Shown here piece after piece: positions 1 to 6,558 of a DNA stretch of 14,143 nt. Position 1 is the first letter of the stretch; every line of letters begins with the position of its first letter. Below the pieces are notes generated by a model. It did not search any database, was not told the DNA's origin, and was given only the letters and a program-made list of their open reading frames with translations. This DNA comes from an uncultured bacterium (lineage in GTDB: Bacteria; Patescibacteriota; Minisyncoccia; Phycocordibacterales; UBA5272): contig CAILKS010000079.1 of assembly GCA_903834855.1 (NCBI GenBank), positions 1 through 14,143 on the forward strand, given 5' to 3'. The position numbers and the translations under genes are program-made.

Positions 1-3
1 ACT

Positions 4-31
4 GGAAACTAAAAACTGGAAACTTGAAACT
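4..31. repeat. Heptamer array, right arm of an element cut by the window edge
   Basis: Four 7-base units in register, pattern NNAAACT (GGAAACT, AAAAACT, then GGAAACT and TGAAACT). With the two bases before it, the stretch 2-31 is identical to 9361-9390 and 10082-10111. In those copies it lies just right of a long hairpin, so the hairpin of this copy is probably just outside the window. It ends 8 bases before the rplI extended -10 box. Confidence 0.85.
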
Positions 32-39
32 AGCTATTA

Positions 40-48
40 TGATATAAT
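40..48 (+). promoter_or_regulatory. Extended -10 promoter of rplI, leaderless
   Basis: TGaTATAAT is a perfect extended -10 box. Its last base is 6 bases before the rplI ATG at 55, so the expected transcription start falls on or next to the start codon. No SD is present and no good -35 lies at 16-18 bases. A leaderless rplI mRNA is inferred. Confidence 0.75.
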
Positions 49-54
49 AGCTTT

Positions 55-495
55 ATGAAAGTAATTCTGCTTAGAGATATAACAAAATTGGGGCAAAGAG
101 GGGAAATAAAAGAAGTATCTGAAGGATATGCCATTAATGTGCTTATAAAGAAAGGGGATGCATTACAGGCGACACCTGTTGAGCTTTTAAGATGGAAACA
201 AAAAGAAGAATCTAAAAAATATAAGAAAGAAATAGAGACTAATACTTTTGCACAATTAATAGATAATCTTAAACGTGAAAAAGTTATTATTACTGATAAA
301 AAATCAGACGCAAAAGGTCAATTATTTGCACAAATAAAAGAAGTAGATATTGCAGATGCTATATACAAGCTGACAAATTTTTCTGTAGATCCAAAACAAA
401 TTATTATTCCAGAAACAATTAAATCTCTTGGTGTACATTTTGTGGAATTAAAACAAGGAGCACAAAAAGAAAAAATAAGTATAGAGGTTAAGTAA
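55..495 (+). CDS. rplI: Ribosomal protein bL9
   Basis: The 146-residue product is a full-length bL9. It opens with the family signature MKVILLRDITKLGQRGE, and the EVSEGYAINVLIKKG segment forms the N-terminal rRNA-binding domain. A charged helical linker (about residues 45-75) leads to the C-terminal domain with GQLFAQI and GVHFVELK. bL9 binds 23S rRNA near the L1 stalk and helps keep the reading frame. The gene leads an operon: its TAA is three bases before the Nudix ATG. bL9 is absent from some CPR phyla such as Microgenomates, so its presence agrees with a parcubacterial origin. The ATG at 55 is fixed by the conserved N-terminus and the promoter. Confidence 0.96.
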   Translation: MKVILLRDITKLGQRGEIKEVSEGYAINVLIKKGDALQATPVELLRWKQKEESKKYKKEIETNTFAQLIDNLKREKVIITDKKSDAKGQLFAQIKEVDIADAIYKLTNFSVDPKQIIIPETIKSLGVHFVELKQGAQKEKISIEVK

Positions 496-498
496 TTT

Positions 499-915
499 AT
501 GCAACAAGAACGTCCAAAAGTTGGAATTGGAATAATAGTAGAAAAAGAGGGAAAAATTTTAATTGGTGAAAGATTAGCTGGACATGGATCACAAACTTTT
601 ATGTTACCAGGTGGTCATTTAGAAGGTGGAGAATCTTTTGAAGATTGTGCAAAAAGAGAAGTTAAAGAGGAAACTGGTTTGGAAGATGTCATTATTCGTG
701 GAGTTGTTTCTATCGGAAATGATATTGCTTATGATAAGCATTATGTATCTATTGGAATATTGGCGGAATATATTTCTGGTGAGCCATATAACGCTGAGCC
801 AGATGTTTCAAAAAATTGGCAGTGGTATGATCCACAAAATTTACCGGACGGATTGTTTATTCCTAGTGAAAAAGTTATAAAAAATTGGCTTAATAAAACT
901 GTTTATTCGGATTAA
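499..915 (+). CDS. Nudix hydrolase, MutT/NUDT15-like
   Basis: The 138-residue protein carries a perfect Nudix box, GX5EX7REVXEEXGL, at residues 39-61 (G39, E45, R53-E54, E57-E58, G60), preceded by the LPGG turn. These glutamates bind the divalent metal used to cleave a nucleoside diphosphate linked to another group. The LPGGHLEGGESFEDCAKREV segment resembles the NUDT15/MutT-like branch, which removes damaged or non-canonical NTPs, but the substrate cannot be read from sequence. The gene follows rplI by three bases. A GAGG at 484-487, inside the end of rplI, can serve as SD with an 11-base spacer, so the two are probably co-transcribed. A C-terminal WQWYDPQNLP segment is typical of the fold's last strand and helix. 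Confidence 0.93.
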   Translation: MQQERPKVGIGIIVEKEGKILIGERLAGHGSQTFMLPGGHLEGGESFEDCAKREVKEETGLEDVIIRGVVSIGNDIAYDKHYVSIGILAEYISGEPYNAEPDVSKNWQWYDPQNLPDGLFIPSEKVIKNWLNKTVYSD

Positions 916-917
916 AG

Positions 918-945
918 TAGACAAATTCTTTTTTTGTTGTAGAAT
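918..945 (+). promoter_or_regulatory. Sigma-70-type promoter of the small membrane protein gene
   Basis: TAGACA (918-923) and TAGAAT (940-945) are 16 bases apart. The predicted start near 952 gives a leader of about 28 bases that contains the SD AAAGGAG (965-971), 8 bases before the ATG at 980. This is a classic -35/-10 promoter with SD, unlike the leaderless promoters elsewhere in the window. Confidence 0.55.
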
Positions 946-979
946 GGTGCTTGTAGTTGTTTATAAAGGAGAAAAAAAG

Positions 980-1351
980 ATGATTACAGTAAACGTTTGG
1001 TTATTTGGTCTTTTGATCATTGTTCCTTTTTGTCTAATGGGTGAATTGTTTCGAGTGAGCGATAAGTTGAAAAAACAAAAACGCGCTCATGAGATGGAAA
1101 TTTACCATTTGGAAACGAAACACAGTTTTAAACTTATCGGTAAGGATTTGGATATTCTTAACGAAAGAACTAAGACGATAGCAGCTGAGGTCCGTTCTCT
1201 TACTGGGTCTTTCAAATACGCCGAAGTCCTTGTGACACTTATGCAGTTTAAAATGTGGTGGCATATACAAGGTAAATACGAATTTGAAATAGTCAGGAGA
1301 AAAGACTACGGTGGCAAGCAAACAGAAATACCATTTAAGCTCCTTAAGTAA
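980..1351 (+). CDS. Small single-span membrane protein, unknown function
   Basis: The 123-residue product begins with a hydrophobic segment (about residues 3-21, with WLFGLLIIVPFCLMG), followed by a basic, heptad-like helical stretch rich in K, E and L (about 25-75). The C-terminus is soluble. This suggests an inner-membrane anchor with a cytoplasmic coiled region. No family was recognised. The start at 980 was chosen over an in-frame ATG at 944 because AAAGGAG (965-971) sits 8 bases upstream and because 944 overlaps the -10 box. The gene is a self-contained unit, with its own promoter, strong SD and a terminator 12 bases after the stop. Its base composition looks less AT-rich than the neighbouring operons, which may point to separate acquisition. 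Confidence 0.7.
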   Translation: MITVNVWLFGLLIIVPFCLMGELFRVSDKLKKQKRAHEMEIYHLETKHSFKLIGKDLDILNERTKTIAAEVRSLTGSFKYAEVLVTLMQFKMWWHIQGKYEFEIVRRKDYGGKQTEIPFKLLK

Positions 1352-1362
1352 GAGTATTGGTG

Positions 1363-1394
1363 AAATGGCAGCGAGATTACTCGCTGCCATTTTT
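1363..1394 (+). terminator. Intrinsic terminator
   Basis: A perfect 13-bp stem (1363-1375 with 1380-1392) closes an ATTA loop. Its 3' arm runs into TTTTT. It lies 12 bases after the stop of the small membrane protein gene. Confidence 0.9.
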
Positions 1395-1418
1395 GATTTC
1401 TATTATTTATATATTTTA

Positions 1419-1454
1419 AAATTAAAACCGATTCGTAAGAATCGGTTTTAATTT
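1419..1454 (-). terminator. Intrinsic terminator of rpmA, probably bidirectional
   Basis: A 16-bp stem (1419-1434 with 1439-1454) has a 4-base loop and A-rich/T-rich ends on both sides. It starts three bases beyond the rpmA stop on the minus strand, where it is followed by a T-rich tract. Confidence 0.88.
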
Positions 1455-1456
1455 AT

Positions 1457-1738
1457 TTATGCTGTTGGTTCGATATGAGCCAACTTCTTTCGCTTGATAG
1501 TTCCATCTAGATGCTTCATGCGTCTTTCTGAAAAAGATACTTTTCCTGCCTTTAGAGCAAAAAGAGTATGATCACGTCCAAGTCCAACATTCTTTCCTGG
1601 CATGATTTTTGTACCACGCTGACGAACGATTATTGCTCCAGCCGTAGCTGTTTCTCCAGCATAAAGCTTAGTACCTAGGTACTTTGGCTTACTGTCTGTT
1701 AGGTTTTTTGCCGAACCTGCGGCTTTTCTTGTTGCCAT
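1457..1738 (-). CDS. rpmA: Ribosomal protein bL27
   Basis: The 93-residue product is bL27. It has the KAAGSAKNLTDSKPKYLG N-terminus, then GAIIVRQRGTKIMPGKNVG and the signature GRDHTLFAL, followed by a GKVSF strand. bL27 sits at the peptidyl-transferase region of the 50S subunit. It is monocistronic here, without the usual rplU partner next to it. The start is fixed by the MATRKA N-terminus, and no SD is visible upstream. It is divergent from the Ada-like gene at 1755, with only 16 bases between the start codons, so their promoters must overlap. The terminator at 1419-1454 ends it. Confidence 0.96.
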   Translation of the reverse strand: MATRKAAGSAKNLTDSKPKYLGTKLYAGETATAGAIIVRQRGTKIMPGKNVGLGRDHTLFALKAGKVSFSERRMKHLDGTIKRKKLAHIEPTA

Positions 1739-1742
1739 AGCG

Positions 1743-1748
1743 TATACT
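1743..1748 (+). promoter_or_regulatory. -10 box of the Ada-like gene, leaderless
   Basis: TATACT ends 6 bases before the ATG at 1755, the same spacing as at rplI and the helicase gene. It has no TG extension. It lies inside the 16-base gap between two divergent start codons. No SD is present. Confidence 0.55.
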
Positions 1749-1754
1749 TAAAAT

Positions 1755-2111
1755 ATGAATATTATGGGGAGCAGTATACAAGATTATGCGAAAAAAATCA
1801 ATAGCAAGCTTTCTTTTTGGGATATTTTGAGTGTATTGATTACGACCTTATTTTTGGCTATTTTTACAGTGTTTTTATATATAAAAAAGGAAAAAGAGAA
1901 TATCCCAGTGTCTTATATCTCAAATTCTGAAAATTCTACAGGTTTAATTGAAAAAGATTCACGACCATTTGCGAGCATAAATGGCAAAACTTATACATTT
2001 TCTTGGTGTGGTGGAAGTAATAATATTTCAGAGAAAAATAAGGTTTATTTTATTGATGAACAAAATGCAAAAAATAGTGGGCGAGTATTGTCGAAACTTT
2101 GCCAAAAGTAG
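1755..2111 (+). CDS. Membrane-anchored protein with C-terminal Ada-like domain
   Basis: The 118-residue protein has a short cytoplasmic N-terminus, one transmembrane helix (about residues 22-43, LSVLITTLFLAIFTVFLYI), a linker, and a compact C-terminal domain (about 72-118). That domain reads FASINGKTYTFSWCGGSN, then ISEKNKVYF, then A-x-x-SGR-x-x-x-x-LC. The order of a GK-x-Y strand, W-C, I-x-x-x-NKV-x-F and a late cysteine (C85 and C116 here) matches the Ada-type metal-binding-like module that CPR genomes often carry behind a membrane anchor. That family match is from memory. The domain would face outward. Only two cysteines are seen, so a full four-cysteine zinc site is unlikely. Role unknown. 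Confidence 0.7.
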   Translation: MNIMGSSIQDYAKKINSKLSFWDILSVLITTLFLAIFTVFLYIKKEKENIPVSYISNSENSTGLIEKDSRPFASINGKTYTFSWCGGSNNISEKNKVYFIDEQNAKNSGRVLSKLCQK

Positions 2112-2117
2112 GGTGGC

Positions 2118-2145
2118 AGTTGATAGTTAATGGTTACTAGTTAAT
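2118..2145. repeat. Heptamer array, AGTTAAT type
   Basis: Four 7-base units in register (AGTTGAT, AGTTAAT, and further on GGTTACT and AGTTAAT). It starts six bases after the stop of the Ada-like gene. It lies between that gene and the terminator of the minus-strand unknown gene. Confidence 0.75.
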
Positions 2146-2155
2146 TGTGGAAATA

Positions 2156-2178
2156 CAAAAGCCCCGTGTTGCGGGGCT
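2156..2178 (-). terminator. Intrinsic terminator of the minus-strand unknown gene
   Basis: AGCCCCG (2160-2166) pairs with CGGGGCT (2172-2178) around a 5-base loop. On the minus strand the hairpin is followed by TTTTGTATTT, which fits termination of the gene at 2202-2483. There is no T-run on the plus side. Confidence 0.82.
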
Positions 2179-2201
2179 GTTGGTGGGAGTGGTCGAGATG
2201 T

Positions 2202-2483
2202 TCAGCGAACTTCTCTAGTCATACTGATCGGGAGTTTTTTTACCCCGGGCATAGATACATTTTCCCAACTGACCTGTGAAGTTCCAAGAAAAGATGGAAT
2301 TACAGGAGAAGTTGGTATGGTTGGTGTTTCCACCTTGGTGGTAGGTTTCATAAAGTTGCCACGCTCCAACATCTCGACGAGTTGTTTATCGTCATCAGTG
2401 AGCGGTTCTCCATTGGTCAATTTCTTGGCATAGATTGTTCCCGCCAGTTTTGCAATACCTTGTAGAAAGGGCAATTGAGGCAT
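2202..2483 (-). CDS. Small soluble protein, unknown function
   Basis: The 93-residue product is not recognised. The N-terminal half looks helical (LPFLQGIAKLAGTIYAKKL, then a DDDKQLVEMLERGNF segment). The middle is a Pro/Thr/Ser-rich linker (about residues 47-65, with PTIPTSPVIPS), and the C-terminus is short and basic. No signal peptide or transmembrane segment is visible. A strong SD, GGAGGA (plus-strand positions 2491-2496 read as TCCTCC), is 7 bases before the ATG, which supports the start. The gene is monocistronic with its own terminator. It has the same SD-led, terminator-closed form as the other unknown minus-strand genes here and is less AT-rich than the helicase gene. Confidence 0.68.
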   Translation of the reverse strand: MPQLPFLQGIAKLAGTIYAKKLTNGEPLTDDDKQLVEMLERGNFMKPTTKVETPTIPTSPVIPSFLGTSQVSWENVSMPGVKKLPISMTREVR

Positions 2484-2567
2484 TATATATTCCTCCAGAA
2501 CAAATCTCTTGATTAATTGAGCAAGAGTAAACTCATAATTTAAATACTACTCTTAGAAAAACTTTTT

Positions 2568-2617
2568 GTCTAATGGCTACTTATCCACTAGCAACTAGAC
2601 CCTAGTAACTATAAACT
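2568..2617. repeat. Heptamer array, AGNAACT type
   Basis: Degenerate units including GGCTACT (2575-2581), AGCAACT (2590-2596), AGTAACT (2604-2610) and ATAAACT (2611-2617). One 8-base unit breaks the register at 2582-2589. The array ends 8 bases before the micro-ORF. Between the preceding SD (2491-2496) and this array I see only AT-rich sequence and a loose 7-bp inverted repeat (2523-2529 with 2548-2554). Confidence 0.65.
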
Positions 2618-2625
2618 GTAATTCT

Positions 2626-2691
2626 ATGGCTAAAAAAGAACAACACGGAACCCGTGAAAAAAAGAAACCGAAGAAGGTAGCTGTTAAATAG
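2626..2691 (+). CDS. 21-residue highly basic micro-ORF
   Basis: An ATG at 2626 opens a 21-codon frame ending in TAG. It encodes MAKKEQHGTREKKKPKK and then VAVK, with ten Lys/Arg residues. The composition resembles tiny rRNA-binding proteins such as Thx. The REKKKPK core resembles short Lys-rich hypothetical proteins I recall from many bacteria, but I cannot assign a family. Support for it being a gene: a -10-like TATAAA (2610-2615) ends 10 bases before the ATG, and it sits between a heptamer array and a hairpin element like other genes here. There is no SD. It could still be a chance frame in an AT-rich gap. Confidence 0.45.
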   Translation: MAKKEQHGTREKKKPKKVAVK

Positions 2692-2700
2692 TTTAAAAAC

Positions 2701-2841
2701 AGTTTCTAGTTTCTAGTTTTTAGTTTCTAGTGAAAACACAAATGTCACGCCTACGGCGTGACATTTGTGTTTTGTATCTGTATTTTCTTGAAACTGGTAA
2801 CTAGAAACTTTAAACTGTGTTGTCTGTTGTCTAATGTCTAC
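2701..2841. repeat. Composite element copy 1: arrays flanking a long hairpin
   Basis: The left array (2701-2728) is four AGTTTNT units. The hairpin follows at 2733-2773. The right array (2789-2816) is four NNAAACT units, the reverse complement sense of the left array, so the whole element is an imperfect nested palindrome. A second array of three units (TGTCTGT, TGTCTAA and TGTCTAC, 2821-2841) leads into the extended -10 box of the helicase gene. Confidence 0.8.
2733..2773. terminator. 19-bp perfect hairpin, likely bidirectional terminator
   Basis: Positions 2733-2751 pair perfectly with 2755-2773 around a TAC loop. The stem starts with AAAA and ends with TTTT, which suits termination in both directions. 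The tip CGCC-TAC-GGCG is shared with the hairpins at 9318 and 10045. Confidence 0.8.
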
Positions 2842-2844
2842 CCC

Positions 2845-2853
2845 TGCTATACT
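2845..2853 (+). promoter_or_regulatory. Extended -10 promoter of the helicase-nuclease gene, leaderless
   Basis: TGcTATACT ends 6 bases before the ATG at 2860. The AAGG in the gap is only two bases from the ATG, too close to act as an SD. The same nine bases recur at 7646-7654 before the second nuclease gene. Confidence 0.72.
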
Positions 2854-2859
2854 AAGGAA

Positions 2860-5800
2860 ATGGAACAATCATTTGAGGAGCGTTATAAAAATTTAAATAA
2901 AGAACAAAAGCGCGCGGTAGATACAACAGATGGGCCTGTAATGGTTATAGCTGGCCCTGGATCTGGAAAGACTGAACTTCTATCTCTTCGCGTTGGAAAT
3001 ATTTTAAAACAAGGAACAGCACGCGCTTCGAATATTTTACTTTTAACTTTTACAGAAACGGCAGCACAAAATATGCGAGATAGATTAGAAGCATTAATTG
3101 GAGCTGATGCTTACCGTGTTGCAATTTATACTTTCCACGGATTTTGTACAGATATAATTGGTAGATATCCAGAATATTTTTTTGAAGCTTCACATTTTCG
3201 TCCGGCGAGTGATTTACTTCAAAGCGAAATATTAGAAAAGATTTTTGAAAAACTTCCGCATAAACATATTATTGGAGGTTTTCACCCAGACCTCGGCTAT
3301 TCATATTTGAAAGAAGTACAGGTTAGAATAAAAGATATTAAAAAAGGTGGATTAACTCCGAGCAGGTTTAGAGATATTTTAAAAGAAAATGAAAAATCTT
3401 TTTCAGAATTAAATGAAATATTAGAAAAATATTTACCAGATAGAATTGGGAAAGATTCATCGGCCGTTTTTGAACAAATGAAATCTGCTTTTGAAAAAAC
3501 AAAAAGCTCACTTGGGGCTATGTATGCAAATTCAATTTCATTAGCCCTAGAACAGGTAGATTTAACAGAAAAAACGACACCACTTTCTACTTGGAAAACT
3601 TCTTACACAGGAAAGACAGAAGAAGGTAAAAGGGTATTAAAAGATTTCTTAACACTTCCAAAACTTTTTGTATTAGCTGATATTTATGAAATGTATCAAG
3701 AGTCTTTACATAAAGCAGGATATTTTGATTATGAGGATATGATACTTCAAGTCGTTGAGGTTTTGGCAAAACATATAACTTTAAGAACTGAGTTAGAAGA
3801 AATGTATCAATACATTATGGTAGATGAATTTCAAGATACAAATAATGCTCAGCTCTCACTTGTGAAAGCATTATCGAGTAATCCAGTTCATGAAGGACAT
3901 CCAAATGTCTGTGTGGTGGGGGATGATGACCAAGCAATTTATAAATTCCAAGGTGCTGAGATTTCTAATATTCACACATTTAAAGAATTATATAAAGATG
4001 TAGAAACAATTGTGCTCACTGAAAATTATCGCTCAACACAAAAGGTGCTCAACTTCGCACGTGCAATTGTAGTTCAAGGTGTTAATAGATTAGAAAATCG
4101 ATATGAAGAAATTCGAAAAGACTTAGTTGCTAAAAATTTAAAATTAGAAAAAGGGGAAATACACACTCACGCCTTCCCAACTTCTGAAGAAGAGTATGCT
4201 TACATAGCACAAGAAGTGGCGAGATTACTTAAAGAAAAAGTCCCAGCTAAAGAAATTGCTTTAATTGCTCGTGAACATAAACAACTTATTTTACTTTTGC
4301 CTTATCTCGATGCTTTAAATGTTCCTTACACATATACTCGTAAAGAAAATGTTTTTGATGAAAAGCATGTAAAAGAATTAATTATTCTTTGTCGCTTTTT
4401 GTCGACAGTTGGTGATAATACAAATGAGCGTGATGATTTATTGCCAGAGATTTTAGCTTTTCCATTTTGGGGACTTGATCGTATAGCTATTTGGCGTATT
4501 GCAGAAAAAGCAAAACACGAAAATATTTCTTGGTTAGCAAGTATGCAATCTTCAGGCGATGAATATATAAATAATATTGCAACATTTTTAATAGAGCTAG
4601 GTGTGGCTTCACAAACCACTCCGCTTGAAATAGTTTTAGATACTTTAATTGGAAGTAAAGACATTCCACTTGTTACTGATTCACCAGATGACGATAATGA
4701 GACAACAAATTTTGGAAATTTAAAGCTAGCGATTGATTTTACTTCTCCATATAAAGAATATTATTTTGGTAAAAATGCATTAAAAGAAAATGCTAGTACA
4801 TATATAAATTTCCTTTCTTCACTTCGTGTATTTATGCACGCACTTCGTGATTATAAAGAAGGCGAGGCTTTACGTACTCATGATGTAGGAGGGTTTGTTG
4901 ATATTCATACTGATTATAAAATTCCACTTATAAATGAAACTCCTTTTGCTCATAATGAAAATTCTGTCTCATTATTAACTTCTCATGGTGCAAAAGGTCT
5001 TGAGTTTGCTTATGTTTTTGTGGTGTCAGTAAATGATGCCATTTGGGCTGGAAGTAAAAAAGGAAATAAACTTTCTTTCCCAATTAATTTACCACTCTCA
5101 AATGCTGGAGATGATGAAGATGATTTCATTAGGCTTTTCTATGTTGCACTTACTCGCGCACGTCATACACTGTATATAACACATCATAAAAGTCCTCTTA
5201 GATTTTTAACAACAAGTGATTTACCGGAGACAGAAAATTCTGTACAAAATGTTGAAGCTCCTGATTTGTTAGCTCATGGATTAGCCGTGTATCACACTCC
5301 ACCATTTGCACGAGATGAGAAAGCTTTACTTCAAAAAGTTGTGGAAGGATACATGCTTTCACCAACTCATTTAAATAATTTTTTGGATTTAACAAAAGGT
5401 GGGCCAATGATGTTTCTTGAACAAAACCTTCTTCGCTTCCCACAAGCAAAAACATCCTCTAGTGTTTATGGTACAGCAATACATAAATCACTAGAGGATG
5501 CATATATAATTGCAAGAAAAGATGGAAAAGTTCCATCACTTGAAATGATTATTAAATCTTTTACAACAGAACTTAAACGTGGAAGATTACAAGATTATGA
5601 AGAAAATAAATTAAAAGAAAGAGGAGAGAAGATTTTATCTCGTTACTATGAATTAAAGAAAGATGAAATAAAGTTGGGTGGTCAAGTAGAAATTAATTTT
5701 GCTAAACAATCTGTGATATTAGATGACGCCCTTTTAACTGGAAAAATAGATAAAGTAATTAGTGAGGACAAAAATTGGATTGTTGTTGATTTAAAAACAG

Positions 5801-6165
5801 GGAAAGGATTTAGTTCTTGGGATGAAGAAAAACTAAGTGTTTATGATGAATTAAAATTGCATCATTATAAATATCAATTAATGATGTATAAAATTCTTGT
5901 AGAAAATTCTCGTGATTACAGTATGAATAAAGTAATAGAAGGTGTACTTGAATTTACTGAAGAAGAATTTGATAAAAAAATAGTAGAATTAAAACTTTCT
6001 TTAATTGATAAAGATGCGGATAATGAGCTTCATAGATTTAAAAAACTAATTGTTGCTGTTTATAAAAAAATAACTACATTAGATTTCCCTAATACTTCAA
6101 AGTATGCGGAATCTTTAGAGGGTATAAAAGAATTTGAAGAAGATTTAATACAGGGAGTAATTTAA
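2860..6165 (+). CDS. UvrD/PcrA-like helicase fused to a RecB-type nuclease
   Basis: The product (1101 residues from the ATG at 2860) is a superfamily 1A helicase with a C-terminal nuclease, an AddA-like layout. Helicase motifs: GPGSGKT Walker A (32-38), VDEFQD (321-326), GDDDQAIYKFQG (from 354), ENYRS (388-392), SHGAKGLEF (708-716) and FYVALTRAR (760-768). Nuclease core of the PD-(D/E)XK superfamily: G871-x-x-x-H875, D964 in TGKIDKV, D977-L-K979 in VVDLKTG, and Q1006-x-x-x-Y1010. All catalytic residues are present, so both activities are expected. The likely role is DNA end processing in recombination or repair. An in-frame start at 2758 was rejected because it would translate the hairpin and repeat region. 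The gene is one base from the next ORF, so the two form an operon. Confidence 0.93.
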   Translation: MEQSFEERYKNLNKEQKRAVDTTDGPVMVIAGPGSGKTELLSLRVGNILKQGTARASNILLLTFTETAAQNMRDRLEALIGADAYRVAIYTFHGFCTDIIGRYPEYFFEASHFRPASDLLQSEILEKIFEKLPHKHIIGGFHPDLGYSYLKEVQVRIKDIKKGGLTPSRFRDILKENEKSFSELNEILEKYLPDRIGKDSSAVFEQMKSAFEKTKSSLGAMYANSISLALEQVDLTEKTTPLSTWKTSYTGKTEEGKRVLKDFLTLPKLFVLADIYEMYQESLHKAGYFDYEDMILQVVEVLAKHITLRTELEEMYQYIMVDEFQDTNNAQLSLVKALSSNPVHEGHPNVCVVGDDDQAIYKFQGAEISNIHTFKELYKDVETIVLTENYRSTQKVLNFARAIVVQGVNRLENRYEEIRKDLVAKNLKLEKGEIHTHAFPTSEEEYAYIAQEVARLLKEKVPAKEIALIAREHKQLILLLPYLDALNVPYTYTRKENVFDEKHVKELIILCRFLSTVGDNTNERDDLLPEILAFPFWGLDRIAIWRIAEKAKHENISWLASMQSSGDEYINNIATFLIELGVASQTTPLEIVLDTLIGSKDIPLVTDSPDDDNETTNFGNLKLAIDFTSPYKEYYFGKNALKENASTYINFLSSLRVFMHALRDYKEGEALRTHDVGGFVDIHTDYKIPLINETPFAHNENSVSLLTSHGAKGLEFAYVFVVSVNDAIWAGSKKGNKLSFPINLPLSNAGDDEDDFIRLFYVALTRARHTLYITHHKSPLRFLTTSDLPETENSVQNVEAPDLLAHGLAVYHTPPFARDEKALLQKVVEGYMLSPTHLNNFLDLTKGGPMMFLEQNLLRFPQAKTSSSVYGTAIHKSLEDAYIIARKDGKVPSLEMIIKSFTTELKRGRLQDYEENKLKERGEKILSRYYELKKDEIKLGGQVEINFAKQSVILDDALLTGKIDKVISEDKNWIVVDLKTGKGFSSWDEEKLSVYDELKLHHYKYQLMMYKILVENSRDYSMNKVIEGVLEFTEEEFDKKIVELKLSLIDKDADNELHRFKKLIVAVYKKITTLDFPNTSKYAESLEGIKEFEEDLIQGVI

Positions 6166-6166
6166 T

Positions 6167-6484
6167 ATGGCCAAGAAAGATCATGTTAATGAAAGAGGCT
6201 CTCATACAACAGTGATAGAGGGAGCTAAAACAATTTTAAAAGAATTCAAGAAATACAGTATTCTTGTCTCTCCTGGAATTATAGAAGCAAATGTAAAAGC
6301 AAAAGGAAAAAGTGTAAAGCTAAAGAAAATGAATAATGAAACATTTGAAATGGTCATTGTCGTTAATAGTAGTAAGCAGACGTTTAAGGTTTATGGAGAA
6401 AATCAAAAAGAAATTATTAATTTAATAAATAATTTTAAATCACAAAGTTGGAATGTGCAGGAAATGTTGGATATTTCTAAGTGA
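6167..6484 (+). CDS. Small protein coupled to the helicase-nuclease, unknown
   Basis: The 105-residue product starts one base after the helicase stop, with GGGAG in the end of the helicase gene as a possible SD, so translation is probably coupled. Visible features are SHTTVIEGAKTILKEF near the N-terminus, SPGIIEANVKAKGKSVKLKK (about 41-60), and an alternating strand pattern ending in TFKVYG. The SH-x-x-VIEG...PGII arrangement faintly recalls the DUF2103 family of predicted metal-binding proteins, but this is from memory and weak. No membrane segment is seen. The coupling suggests a partner or modulator of the helicase-nuclease. That is inference from position. Confidence 0.7.
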   Translation: MAKKDHVNERGSHTTVIEGAKTILKEFKKYSILVSPGIIEANVKAKGKSVKLKKMNNETFEMVIVVNSSKQTFKVYGENQKEIINLINNFKSQSWNVQEMLDISK

Positions 6485-6500
6485 TTAATCATAAATGAAA

Positions 6501-6527
6501 AACACGGGACCTTTTGGGTCCCGTGTT
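6501..6527. terminator. Intrinsic terminator between convergent genes
   Basis: An 11-bp stem (6501-6511 with 6517-6527), TTTTG loop, with an A-run on one side and TTAATTTAT on the other. It ends the helicase operon and probably also the minus-strand pair whose stop is at 6559. Confidence 0.87.
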
Positions 6528-6558
6528 AATTTATATAGCATCTTTTTTAATGCTGTTA

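Noticed and set aside
944..979. Upstream ATG for the small membrane protein
   Set aside because: It overlaps the -10 box, while the ATG at 980 has a well-placed AAAGGAG.
2523..2554. AAGAGTA/TACTCTT inverted repeat
   Set aside because: The arms are 7 bases with a long AT-rich loop and no link to a gene signal.
2701..2841. CRISPR array
   Set aside because: Units are 7 bases with no unique spacers and no cas genes. The Cas4-like gene has no CRISPR context.
2758..2859. Longer in-frame N-terminus for the helicase-nuclease
   Set aside because: It would translate the hairpin arm, the heptamer arrays and the promoter, and it lacks similarity to helicases. The ATG at 2860 sits 6 bases after the extended -10 box.
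4326..4669. Antisense open frames inside the helicase gene (also at 3587-3769 and 5198-5455)
   Set aside because: These are shadows of a well-supported gene on the other strand, with no promoter, SD or family match.
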